From assembly GCA_947167075.1 (NCBI GenBank), contig CAMVGR010000002.1:62001-126000 (forward strand): a stretch of 64,000 nucleotides of DNA, given 5' to 3'. Position numbers and translations under genes: made by a program. Source of the stretch: an uncultured Bacteroidales bacterium (GTDB lineage: Bacteria > Bacteroidota > Bacteroidia > Bacteroidales > P3). Position 1 is the stretch's first letter, and each line of letters begins with the position of its first letter. This document shows, in pieces, positions 18,730-26,506 of the stretch. The notes under the pieces were generated by a model. It worked only from the letters and a program-made list of their open reading frames with translations, made no database searches and had not been told where the DNA came from.

Positions 18730-18775
18730 TGCCCTATCCCGTCTATGTGTTTTTTCCGAATGACGACTCGGAATA

Positions 18776-19297
18776 TTAGTTGATTTGTATTTGTGATTTG
18801 GGCACGTCGATCTCGAAGGCCAGTTTCTTGTTGTTTTTCAGTGTCCCGTCGAGAGTGATGGAGAATTCGTCGTTGTCGTAGGTGATGATGCAGGTCCCTT
18901 TGCTGAAGATAGACTCTCCCTCGGGCACGCCATCCATACCTCCATGGAATGTGCCGCGGTTGTTGTCGAAGGAGAAGTTGAGGCCTAGCTCCTCACACCA
19001 GCAATCGATGTTGTAGTGCACATCATCGGCTGCGACAGCGAGATTGAAGGTGCGATTGAGGCACTCTTTCTCAAGAACTCCAGACAGTTGCACGAGAACC
19101 TCACGGCCCACCGCATCAAACGACACGTAGCTTCCATCTGCGTCGCTTGTGGCACTGCTGACCAAGTTGTAGACCTTGCCATCGTAAAAGAGCTGATTAT
19201 CCTCAAGGTCTGCTCCGTCTTTCTCGCACGAGGCAAACATCATCGCGGCAGCAGCCACGAACATCATTAATCTTATCGCTTTCATAACACTATTCAT
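18776..19297 (-). CDS. Lipoprotein, paralogue 1
   Basis: The product has a lipoprotein signal, MKAIRLMMFVAAAAMMFASC, followed by EKDG. The listed start gives 173 residues; an internal ATG five codons later (MKAIRL) is equally likely. The body is beta-rich (VYNLVSSATSDADGSYVSF, IITYDNDEFSITLDGTLKNNKKLAFEIDVPKS). It is clearly related to the next gene upstream: signal sequence, EKD, the VYN/VYNEK motif, the D(D/N)-F-L-GTL-N-KVAF-I-VP end. No family is assigned. It probably faces the periplasm or cell surface. Confidence 0.6.
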   Translation of the reverse strand: MNSVMKAIRLMMFVAAAAMMFASCEKDGADLEDNQLFYDGKVYNLVSSATSDADGSYVSFDAVGREVLVQLSGVLEKECLNRTFNLAVAADDVHYNIDCWCEELGLNFSFDNNRGTFHGGMDGVPEGESIFSKGTCIITYDNDEFSITLDGTLKNNKKLAFEIDVPKSQIQIN

Positions 19298-19311
19298 TTA
19301 TGGATTAATAT

Positions 19312-19776
19312 TTACCACTCCAGCTGTTCCCACTCTGATGCGGGGACATAGATATGGAACGCCACTTTGTTGCCGTCGCCCAGTGTGCCGCTCATCTTCA
19401 ACCGGAAGGCCTTGTCGTCCTTTTCGACTGTCAATGTGCCGTCGCTGTACGTGCTCACATTGTAGAAGCTTGGGATATAGTCCACGTTGGAGTTTACGCC
19501 GAAGAAAACCTCACCCTTCGTTAGGTCGTAGGTGCCGTTGGCTGGGTCGTCGGAGGCGATGAAGAAGATGGGCGTGCCATCGCTCGTGGTCTCTTTTGCA
19601 TAGGCGTCGACATAGACTCGTCCACCTAGCTCACTTTTGTAGGTGCTGACCATCGGATATGCCTTCTCATTGTAGACCAATGTGTTTTCCTCGGCCTCAA
19701 TGGTCTTGTCTTTTTCGCATGCAGCGAACATCATCGCGGCAACAGCCACGAACATCATGAATCGGTACGGTTTCAT
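19312..19776 (-). CDS. Lipoprotein, paralogue 2
   Basis: The 154-residue product has the signal MKPYRFMMFVAVAAMMFAAC, with lipobox cysteine at residue 20, and then EKDKTIEAEENTLVYNEKAYP. Its last strands, DKAFRLKMSGTLGDGNKVAFHIYVP, align by eye with those of the neighbouring paralogue 14 bases downstream, so the pair is a diverged tandem duplication in one operon. Function is unknown. Confidence 0.6.
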   Translation of the reverse strand: MKPYRFMMFVAVAAMMFAACEKDKTIEAEENTLVYNEKAYPMVSTYKSELGGRVYVDAYAKETTSDGTPIFFIASDDPANGTYDLTKGEVFFGVNSNVDYIPSFYNVSTYSDGTLTVEKDDKAFRLKMSGTLGDGNKVAFHIYVPASEWEQLEW

Positions 19777-19857
19777 ATTATTGCTTTTTTAGGGTTATTA
19801 ATCAGAAATAAAGGGTGCAATCGCTGATTGGACTTTTGGGACGACAGATGCGGTGTT

Positions 19858-20448
19858 TTACATCCGGTCTTCGACCATTTGCCAATCCACTATCTGCCAT
19901 AGGGCGACTAGATAGTCGGCACGGCGATTCTGATAGTCGAGGTAATAGGCATGTTCCCACACATCGAACGTAAGCAGGGGTGTGAGGCCAAGGGTGACAG
20001 GGTTCTCGGCGTTCTTCTGCTGTGTAATGACCAGCTTGCCCTCCTTGTCGGCGCTGAGCCATACCCAACCGCTGCCGAACAGCGTGGCTCCCTTCTGCTC
20101 GAACTCTTTCTTGAAAGCCTCCACACTGCCGAAGTAGCGTTCCAATAGCCCTTTCATGGCCTCACTCATGGCGTGGGGTGCAGGCGAAAACTGTTCGAAA
20201 TACATCGTGTGGTTCAGCACCTGGCCGGCATTATTGAATATGGCACCTTCGCTGCGGCGCACCACCTCTTGCAGCGACAATCCTTCTAGTCCGCTACCGG
20301 GCAGTAGCTTGTTCAGGTTGTCCACATAGGCCTTCAGGTGCTTGCCGTGGTGGAACGAGAGGGTCTCTTTGCTAATCGCATTACCCAGTGCCTCGTAGGG
20401 CAACTCCGGCATGGCGAACTGACCGTTGTTTGGCATAATGTTTTTCAT
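19858..20448 (-). CDS. sodB: Superoxide dismutase (Fe/Mn)
   Basis: The 196-residue enzyme converts superoxide to oxygen and hydrogen peroxide in the cytosol. The four metal ligands are visible: H33 in SFHHGKHLKAYV, H80 in LNHTMYFEQF, and D162 and H166 in FDVWEHAYYLDYQN. Length and motifs are normal for the iron/manganese family; iron or cambialistic use is typical of Bacteroidales, but the metal cannot be told here. It is a single gene, and protects oxygen-sensitive enzymes such as NifJ. Confidence 0.96.
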   Translation of the reverse strand: MKNIMPNNGQFAMPELPYEALGNAISKETLSFHHGKHLKAYVDNLNKLLPGSGLEGLSLQEVVRRSEGAIFNNAGQVLNHTMYFEQFSPAPHAMSEAMKGLLERYFGSVEAFKKEFEQKGATLFGSGWVWLSADKEGKLVITQQKNAENPVTLGLTPLLTFDVWEHAYYLDYQNRRADYLVALWQIVDWQMVEDRM

Positions 20449-20492
20449 ATTTTACAAGTTTTTGAGGTATGTTGATTAAATTAATGTGCCGT

Positions 20493-21038
20493 TTATTCGT
20501 TGGGAGCTACATCTTCTTTTGGGTGTAGCTTGCGATAGATTTTCACACCCGACAGCAGCGAGCGGATGGTGCTTTGCGTAATGTAGGTGGCTCGGACTTG
20601 CTTGTCGCGAGTGATTTGGAATTCGAGCGAACGCTCCAGCAGCGAGTGCATCGGACTTATGCTGACCGTCTCTATATGTTCGTTAGGGAATCCGAGTGCA
20701 AGGCATCCCGGCATCTCGATGGATGCGCCTTTCTTCTCCTTGCATAGTGCTTTCAGCCGGTCGAGTGCTGTGATGGCTTCGGATAGGCTGTATCCGAGCG
20801 GGATAAAGAGCTCGTGGATAGGATCAACGTTGAATTGGATTATTTCGTTGCCCACACCCAGTGCGCCCACAGACAGGTAGTAGGTCCTTTGGTCGTCTTT
20901 GGGGATGTAGAAAACCGAATAATTGTCGCTCTCGACAATCTCTATCCGTTGTGGGATCTTCGAACTCTGTGCGTTGGCCACAAAGGGGACAACGGCGAGC
21001 AACAAGAGGGTCAATGCATGCTTCATGATATTCATCAT
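20493..21038 (-). CDS. Exported protein of unknown function
   Basis: The 181-residue product has a Sec signal peptide (MKHALTLLLLAVVPFVANAQ). The mature part is a mixed alpha/beta protein (YSVFYIPKDDQRTYYLSVG, SEAITALDRLKALCKEKKG). It has no motif I can name. It is monocistronic. Localisation in the periplasm is inferred from the signal only. Confidence 0.65.
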   Translation of the reverse strand: MMNIMKHALTLLLLAVVPFVANAQSSKIPQRIEIVESDNYSVFYIPKDDQRTYYLSVGALGVGNEIIQFNVDPIHELFIPLGYSLSEAITALDRLKALCKEKKGASIEMPGCLALGFPNEHIETVSISPMHSLLERSLEFQITRDKQVRATYITQSTIRSLLSGVKIYRKLHPKEDVAPNE

Positions 21039-21113
21039 AATAATCTTTCCCTATCATAACGCAAGTTTCTCTGTTTTATTGTATACCCCCCGAAGCGTTG
21101 TTCGCCAGTAGAT

Positions 21114-21458
21114 TCAACCGCGCCATACAAGCACATGAAGTGTATGTAGGGTGGTATTCCCCCACTGCACCAGCAGCCTGCGGGATGCGGTGCCGGTGGG
21201 GGTGGACACCTTCAGCAGGTAGGCTCCGGCGGGCAGGGTGTGGATGTCGAGGTGCAGGGTGGTGGTCGGGGCGGGGATGGCCATCTGCAGCACTTCGCGG
21301 CCAGCCAGGTCGGTCAGCGTCAGCCGGCCACCGTCGGGGGCATCCAGCGTCAGCTCTACCATATCGCTGGCGGGGTTGGGCTGCAGCTCGAGGCGTAGGC
21401 TACCGGCTAGGTGTATGCCTGTGGTATCTACGATGGAGGTATCTGCGTTGCCCCACAA
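21114..21458 (-). pseudogene. T9SS C-terminal sorting-domain fragment
   Basis: The frame encodes LQPNPASDMVELTLDAPDG, then LTLTDLAGREVLQMAIP and LDIHTLPAGAYLLKVSTPTG and RRLLVQ. This is the standard type A sorting domain that directs proteins through the type IX secretion system. There is no passenger protein: upstream, the frame runs a short way into repeat R2 and hits a stop. The domain is therefore orphaned, either the end of a decayed secreted protein or a mobile sorting-domain cassette. The 3' part is about 90 percent identical to a second fragment at 32490-32625. Confidence 0.75.
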
Positions 21459-21572
21459 GGCAGAATCCGGAGTAGATGCCGCGTGGATTCTCTGCCAAAG
21501 GTCCGTGTCGGCACACGGCTGTCACGGTTCATCTACGGTGCATGTACGGTGCATGTACGGATGAAGTACGGT
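21448..21572 (+). repeat. Dispersed repeat R2, copy b (long form, fused to sorting domain)
   Basis: It runs from TTGCCCCACAAGGCAGAATC to GATGAAGTACGGT with two 11-bp ACGGTGCATGT units. The left end is continuous with the sorting-domain frame at 21114-21458. It is almost identical to 32626-32750. Confidence 0.88.
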
Positions 21573-21711
21573 GCAGATAGGTCGTAGGGGTTGGAATACA
21601 ATGTGTTACGAAATGGCAATTCTGCTATGCTGCTGGAAGTGTGTGCATTATGGATGCGTTGATTTCGTTGCTTCTGTATGCTGCGAGGGTGCGGAAATGG
21701 GCGGATGGGGT

Positions 21712-22503
21712 CTAATCCAGGCTTTCGAGCGCGAAGAGTGTACGGGCGTTTTGGCTGGTCTGCTGTGCCACTTCGTCGATCGAAATGCCGCGCAGTTCGG
21801 CTATGCGCGAGGCGATGAGTGGGATATGGGCACTCTCGTTTCGCTGGCCTCGGTGGGGTACGGGGCTGAGATAGGGGGCGTCGGTTTCGAGAAGGATATG
21901 GTCGAGGGGGACTGTTTTGGCGATTTCGGCCAAAGTGGAGTTTTTGAAGGTGACAACGCCTCCGACGCCTAGGTAGAATCCCATCTCGATGGCTCGATGG
22001 GCCTCCTGCATACTTCCGCCAAAACAGTGCATTACACCGCGATAGGAGCGTCGGTTGAGGTCGCGAAGCAGTCCGAACACTTCGTTGTGGGCTTTGCGGA
22101 TGTGCAGGCACACGGGTAGGTTGTATTCTTCGGCCCAAAGCATTTGCTGGCGGAGAGCCTGGCGTTGCTGTTCGAGGTAGGTGGTGTCCCAGTAGAGGTC
22201 CATCCCGATTTCGCCAACGGCCACGTATTTAATGCTATTGCCGGGGTCGGACAGTTTGTGATGGACATGCGCCAATTCGTGTTCGAAATCGTTATTGACA
22301 GATGTTGGATGCAGCCCTGTCATGGCATAGAGGTGGTCGGCGTGAGCACAAAGGGTGGCTTCGAGCCTCGGGGTAGTGGAGCTGTCGATGTCGGGCATCA
22401 GCATGATGGAGACACCCGATTGCAGGGCACGCTGCAGCGCTTCTTCGCGGTCGGAGTCGAATGCCTCATCGTAGAGGTGGCAGTGGGTGTCGATGAAGGT
22501 CAT
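21712..22503 (-). CDS. tatD: TatD family metal-dependent hydrolase
   Basis: The start at 22503 (MTFIDTHCHLYDEAF) gives 263 residues. Metal ligands of the TatD amidohydrolase fold are visible: HCH near residues 7-9, GEIGMD, LHIRKAH, HCFGG and ETDAPYLSPVPHRG. TatD proteins are 3'-5' DNases or D-aminoacyl-tRNA-related hydrolases involved in DNA repair and turnover. A longer frame to 22950 reads through the next gene in another frame and is rejected. The start overlaps the DUF2520 stop by four bases. Confidence 0.93.
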   Translation of the reverse strand: MTFIDTHCHLYDEAFDSDREEALQRALQSGVSIMLMPDIDSSTTPRLEATLCAHADHLYAMTGLHPTSVNNDFEHELAHVHHKLSDPGNSIKYVAVGEIGMDLYWDTTYLEQQRQALRQQMLWAEEYNLPVCLHIRKAHNEVFGLLRDLNRRSYRGVMHCFGGSMQEAHRAIEMGFYLGVGGVVTFKNSTLAEIAKTVPLDHILLETDAPYLSPVPHRGQRNESAHIPLIASRIAELRGISIDEVAQQTSQNARTLFALESLD

Positions 22504-23267
22504 TGGTGCTGAATAAGGTCGGTGAGTATGTCGTAGAGGGCGAGCAGGTCGGGGTGGTCGGCTAGGAGCTTGCGTTGCAGGTTGAGGGTCTTCTCGTCGT
22601 GCCGTGCGGCGGGGCCGGTTTGCTGCAGCCGCAGATTGCCGAAGTCCCACTTGTGAAGGGTTTGATCGGCGAGGGGCCGGAGCATGGCGAAGTCGAGCTG
22701 ATGCTCTGTCATGATGTCCTGTGCACAGGCATTGAGAGCATTGACGAAGTTGCTGACAAATACGGATGCCAGATGTGCATATTGCCGGTGGGCTTGGTCG
22801 AGATGATATATGTGGGACGAGATAGGGGAGAGGAGCATTTCGATCTCCTCTTCGCAGGATATGGAGTTTCCTTCGATGCAGAGTGGGAGGGACGAATAGT
22901 CCATAGCGATGTCGCGTACGAAGGTCTGTGGCGACCATACCACACCGCAACGTCGGCTGATGGGGTGGAGTACAGAGAGTGGAGTGGAGCCGGAGGTATG
23001 TAGCACGAGGGACGAGGGCAGTCGCAGGTCGAGTGCTAGGTCGTAGAGCGAGTCGTCGCCCACGGCGAGCAGATACACGTCGGCATCCTCGTCAAGCTGT
23101 TGCCATTGGCAGATAGGTTGCGCCTCGACTCGACGTGCCAAGAGTTGAGCATGGTCGAGCGATCGGGAAAGCACCTGCCGGATAGTGTAGCCTGCCTGAT
23201 GCATGGCAATGGCAAAGTGGGTGGCCACATTGCCGCTACCGATAATACTAATATTCGTCTTCCTCAA
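22500..23267 (-). CDS. DUF2520 / Rossmann-like NAD(P)-binding protein
   Basis: The 255-residue protein begins NISIIGSGNVATHFAIAMHQAGY, a dinucleotide-binding GxGxxA loop. It ends with a helical DUF2520 domain (HRQYAHLASVFVSNFVNALN). The architecture resembles ketopantoate reductase and 6-phosphogluconate dehydrogenase relatives. The substrate is unknown. It lies between tatD (4-base overlap) and the DUF2795 gene (20-base overlap), forming a compact operon. Confidence 0.88.
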   Translation of the reverse strand: MRKTNISIIGSGNVATHFAIAMHQAGYTIRQVLSRSLDHAQLLARRVEAQPICQWQQLDEDADVYLLAVGDDSLYDLALDLRLPSSLVLHTSGSTPLSVLHPISRRCGVVWSPQTFVRDIAMDYSSLPLCIEGNSISCEEEIEMLLSPISSHIYHLDQAHRQYAHLASVFVSNFVNALNACAQDIMTEHQLDFAMLRPLADQTLHKWDFGNLRLQQTGPAARHDEKTLNLQRKLLADHPDLLALYDILTDLIQHQ

Positions 23268-23469
23268 AGAAAAAGTCTTCTTTGGTAGGGTAGTCGGGCC
23301 AAATATCTTCTATGCTGTCATACTGGTCTCCTTCATCCTCAATCTCACGAAGATTCTCGATAACCTCCAGTGGAGCACCCGTACGTTGTGCGTAATCTAT
23401 TAATTCTTCCTTAGTTGCGGGCCAGGGTGCATCCTCTAATTTCGATGCTAGTTCAAGTGTCCAATACAT
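23248..23469 (-). CDS. DUF2795 domain-containing protein
   Basis: The 73-residue acidic protein opens MYWTLELASKLEDAPWPATKEELIDYAQRTGAPLEV and ends with FFFEEDEY. This matches the DUF2795 family of small proteins common in Bacteroidota. Function is unknown. A promoter box at 23490-23499 makes it the first gene of the 21712-23469 operon. Confidence 0.88.
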   Translation of the reverse strand: MYWTLELASKLEDAPWPATKEELIDYAQRTGAPLEVIENLREIEDEGDQYDSIEDIWPDYPTKEDFFFEEDEY

Positions 23470-23489
23470 ACTATTTCGCTCAAATTTTT

Positions 23490-23499
23490 TGCAAAAGTA
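23490..23499 (-). promoter_or_regulatory. -7 box of the DUF2795-DUF2520-tatD operon
   Basis: The minus strand reads TACTTTTGCA, 21 bases upstream of the ATG at 23469. Confidence 0.55.
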
Positions 23500-23531
23500 C
23501 TTCTTTTTATTATTTCAGTAATTTTTTTTTA

Positions 23532-24077
23532 TCAACTGTTATATAAATCTTCTTTTTGACCCTCGTGAACCACGGCAAAACGGGCTAGGACGAACAGATA
23601 GTCGCTGAGTCGGTTGATGTATCGAAGTAGCAGATTGTCAATGTTTGTATGGTTGGAGAGAGTCACTATTCTGCGTTCGGCACGTCGGCATACGGTGCGG
23701 CAGATATGGCATTGGGCACCGATGGTGTTTCCGCCTGCAATGACAAAGCTGTGCAGTTTGGGAAGCATATCGCTGATGGTGTCGATTTGCCGTTCGAGGA
23801 TGTTCACCTCTTCTTCGTCAAGCTGGGGTAGGCGGGCATAGATGTCGCTGTCTTCTGTTGCGAGGAGGGTTTGGATGGTGAAAAGATTGTGCTGGACAGC
23901 CTTCAACTCGTCGTAGTAGCCGCCACCGAGGGGGCGCATCATTTCGGCTAACATACCGACGTGGGAGTTGAGCTCGTCGACGGTGCCATAGGCTTCTACC
24001 CTTTCGTCGTCCTTGTTCACACGGCTGCCTCCCACCAAAGAGGTGGTGCCTTGGTCTCCTGTCTTGGTATAGATCAT
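23532..24077 (-). CDS. PduO-type ATP:cob(I)alamin adenosyltransferase
   Basis: The 181-residue enzyme transfers the adenosyl group of ATP to reduced cobalamin, producing coenzyme B12. The family hallmark KTGDQGTTSLVGGSRVNKDD is at residues 4-23, then EAYGTVDELNSHVGM, and the C-terminal part shows CRRAERRIV and RYINRLSDYLFVLAR. All are typical of PduO/EutT-like trimeric enzymes. It overlaps the NifU-like gene by four bases and closes the operon that starts with the S41 protease gene. Confidence 0.95.
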   Translation of the reverse strand: MIYTKTGDQGTTSLVGGSRVNKDDERVEAYGTVDELNSHVGMLAEMMRPLGGGYYDELKAVQHNLFTIQTLLATEDSDIYARLPQLDEEEVNILERQIDTISDMLPKLHSFVIAGGNTIGAQCHICRTVCRRAERRIVTLSNHTNIDNLLLRYINRLSDYLFVLARFAVVHEGQKEDLYNS

Positions 24078-24385
24078 ATTTTCTCTACTGATTTGATTTC
24101 AGGAATCACTCTTTTGATGGCCTGTTCGATACCCTGTTTTAGGGTGGCCATGGCGTGTGGGCAGCTGCCACAGTGTCCCTTCAGACGCACGATCACCACG
24201 CCTTCGGCTGTGATGTCGGCATATTCTACATCGCCTCCATCCTGCTGAAGATAGGGGCGGATTTGCGACAGAGCGTTCTTCACTTTCTGTTGCACGTCCA
24301 ACTGTTCTTCCTGTGTAAGGTATCGGTATTCGATGTAGCCCAAGGTCTGTTGCTGCTGTTCCCGAATGCTGCTGTAATCCTCCAT
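24074..24385 (-). CDS. NifU C-terminal-domain iron-sulfur scaffold protein
   Basis: The 103-residue protein contains a NifU C-terminal domain: LQQDGGDVEYADITAEGVVIVRLKGHCGSCPHAMATLKQGIE, with the CxxC cluster ligand pair in CGSCPHA. Such proteins bind and deliver Fe-S clusters. Its position seven bases downstream of the Mrp carrier gene fits an Fe-S assembly/transfer pair, which would serve the Fe-S-rich enzymes (for example NifJ) of an anaerobe. Confidence 0.93.
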   Translation of the reverse strand: MEDYSSIREQQQQTLGYIEYRYLTQEEQLDVQQKVKNALSQIRPYLQQDGGDVEYADITAEGVVIVRLKGHCGSCPHAMATLKQGIEQAIKRVIPEIKSVEKI

Positions 24386-24392
24386 AGGTGTT

Positions 24393-25469
24393 TTATTTTT
24401 TCAGTTTGCAGATTTCTTTGATTGTGTTTGCCGCCAGTGTGTCGAACGCTTCGCGAACGGCATCGTGTGTGTCGTTGGGGTTGTATAAAGCGGCTGGGTG
24501 TCCACTGTCGCCACCCTCGGCGATGCTTTGGACAAGTGGAATCTCGGCGAGCAGAGGAATGTTCATCTCTTCGGCCAGTTTGCGGCAACCCCCATGTCCG
24601 AAGATGTAGTATTTGTTCTGTGGTAGCTCGGCGGGAGTGAAGTAGGCCATGTTTTCGACAAATCCCAGTACGGGGATGTCGACGCTCTCGTTGCGGAACA
24701 GTTCCACTCCACGCACCACGTCGGCCAGGGCCACTTGTTGTGGTGTGCTAACGATGATGGCACCACTGACGGGCATAGTCTGTGCAAGAGTGAGTTGGAT
24801 GTCGCCGGTTCCCGGTGGCATATCGACGACAAGGTAGTCGATTTCGTCCCACCACGTCTCGGTGAGCAGTTGTTTAAGAGCACCACTTGCCATGGGGCCT
24901 CTCCATGCCAATGCCTTGTTGGGGTCGACGAAGAAGCCTATGCTCATGAGCTTGATGCCGTATTTCTCTATGGGGAGCATGTAGGTCTTTTCACCTACCT
25001 TGTGTCCGTATATCTCCTCGGCTTCGACACCAAGCATAATGGGGATGGAAGGGCCGTAGATATCAGCATCGACTAGGCCTACCTTGGCACCGGTTTTAGC
25101 AAGGGAGATAGCCAGGTTTACAGCCACAGTGCTTTTGCCTACGCCGCCTTTGCCAGAGGCCACAACAACGGTGTTGTGTATATGCTCGAAAACCTCTTTG
25201 AATTCTTCTTTAGGATTGGGTTGAGGACGACTGGTGAGATTGATCTCCACCTCTGCCTCGCGGTCGACGAGTTCGTGTATGGCAGCGATGCAGTCATCGC
25301 TCATTTTTTTCTTCATGGGGCAGGCGGGGGTGGTTAGCACAAGGTCGAAACTGACTTTTTTCCCGTCTACTTTTATATTCTCAATCATGCCCAACTCGGT
25401 TAGGCTGCGTCCCAGGTCAGGATCATTCACATGGCCCAAGGCCATTTCTATTTGCGTTGCAGTAATCAT
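24393..25469 (-). CDS. mrp: Mrp/NBP35 (ApbC) family iron-sulfur cluster carrier ATPase
   Basis: The 358-residue protein has an N-terminal MIP18 (DUF59) domain (residues 1-78) and a deviant Walker A P-loop, SGKGGVGKST (residues 105-114). These are followed by switch regions LVDADIYGPSIP and VVDMPPGTGD. It is the family of Fe-S cluster carrier P-loop NTPases. I do not see the CxxC pair found near the C-terminus of many homologues, only ENMAYFTPAELP. This form is common in Bacteroidota, so cluster ligation may differ. It overlaps the TlpA-like gene by four bases. Confidence 0.94.
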   Translation of the reverse strand: MITATQIEMALGHVNDPDLGRSLTELGMIENIKVDGKKVSFDLVLTTPACPMKKKMSDDCIAAIHELVDREAEVEINLTSRPQPNPKEEFKEVFEHIHNTVVVASGKGGVGKSTVAVNLAISLAKTGAKVGLVDADIYGPSIPIMLGVEAEEIYGHKVGEKTYMLPIEKYGIKLMSIGFFVDPNKALAWRGPMASGALKQLLTETWWDEIDYLVVDMPPGTGDIQLTLAQTMPVSGAIIVSTPQQVALADVVRGVELFRNESVDIPVLGFVENMAYFTPAELPQNKYYIFGHGGCRKLAEEMNIPLLAEIPLVQSIAEGGDSGHPAALYNPNDTHDAVREAFDTLAANTIKEICKLKK

Positions 25470-26506
25470 TCACCAAATATTTCTTTAAGTTTATTGTCTA
25501 GTTGTGAGCCCCTCAAATTGCGTGCCAGCACCTTACCGTCGCGGTCGACAAGTACCGTGGCTGGAATAGAGTTGATGCCATATTGTGTGCAGACAAAGGT
25601 TCGCCAACCCATCAGTTCGCTGACGTGTGATGGCCAAGACAGGTTGTCGTCTGCAATGGCTTTCAACCACTTGTCTCGGTCGTTGTCGAGGGAGACGCTG
25701 AATATCTCAAACCCTTTGTCGTGGTATTTTTGATACAGTTTGACCACATTGGGATTCTCCATGCGGCAAGGGCGGCACCACGATGCCCAAAAGTCCACCA
25801 GTACCACTTTGCCACGCAGGTCGGAGAGTTTCATCTGGTGAATTCCGCTGGTGTCGGGTAATACAATATCGGGGGCTTCCATGCCTACCACCACAGCATT
25901 CTTCAGTTTCTCGTTGAGGTGGCGTACGAATTCATGGTCGGAATAGCGGCCTTTCAAGGCATCGAAAACTTGTTTGTAGAGGTGGTAGTATTGTTCGAAT
26001 GCACTCTCAAAGTAGGTGACCAAGAATGCACTCATCAACAAGTCGGGCTGGGTCTTGATGATGTTTTCAATCTTTTGGGGCTGATTGGGCCGTTCTGACT
26101 CGTTGGCTATACCTTCGATATAGCAATTGTTGTATTTTTGATAGAGCTCCATATTGGCCGATCCCGAGACCTTTGTGACCTTGAATGTGCGGTAATCCTG
26201 AAGATAGTCGGTAGTGAGGTTGATTTTTTCACTCGGGAGAATTAGGCAGTGGAGTGCAAGACCGTGAATGCCTTCAGGAATCAACATGAGGAAAACTGGT
26301 TCGCTGCCTTCACGTTTTATTTTGATTGAACCCTTTTCATCCAAAGCAACTGTGTCGACTGGCACCATTTTGTTTTCTTTCAGTTCGTTGACCACAATTC
26401 GCGTATTCTTGTCCAAATCGTTCATCGTGACATTCAAGGACATTTTTTGTCCCATTGCAATCAACGGCAGTAATGTCGTTGCCAATAATAACAGTATCTT
26501 TTTCAT
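25466..26506 (-). CDS. TlpA-like thioredoxin with N-terminal domain
   Basis: The 346-residue product has a signal peptide (MKKILLLLATTLLPLIAMGQ). A beta-rich N-terminal region of the DUF4369/DUF5106-like type follows, and a C-terminal thioredoxin domain (about residues 205-346) carries the redox site WCRPC in VDFWASWCRPCRMENP. This is the periplasmic disulfide reductase/isomerase type, common in Bacteroidetes. It overlaps the genes on both sides by four bases, so it is translationally coupled with the S41 protease and Mrp genes. Confidence 0.9.
   Translation of the reverse strand: MKKILLLLATTLLPLIAMGQKMSLNVTMNDLDKNTRIVVNELKENKMVPVDTVALDEKGSIKIKREGSEPVFLMLIPEGIHGLALHCLILPSEKINLTTDYLQDYRTFKVTKVSGSANMELYQKYNNCYIEGIANESERPNQPQKIENIIKTQPDLLMSAFLVTYFESAFEQYYHLYKQVFDALKGRYSDHEFVRHLNEKLKNAVVVGMEAPDIVLPDTSGIHQMKLSDLRGKVVLVDFWASWCRPCRMENPNVVKLYQKYHDKGFEIFSVSLDNDRDKWLKAIADDNLSWPSHVSELMGWRTFVCTQYGINSIPATVLVDRDGKVLARNLRGSQLDNKLKEIFGE

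Noticed and set aside
21712..22950. 412-codon frame extending tatD upstream
   Set aside because: The upstream part lies in the wrong frame of the DUF2520 gene. TatD homology begins at 22503 with MTFIDTHCH.
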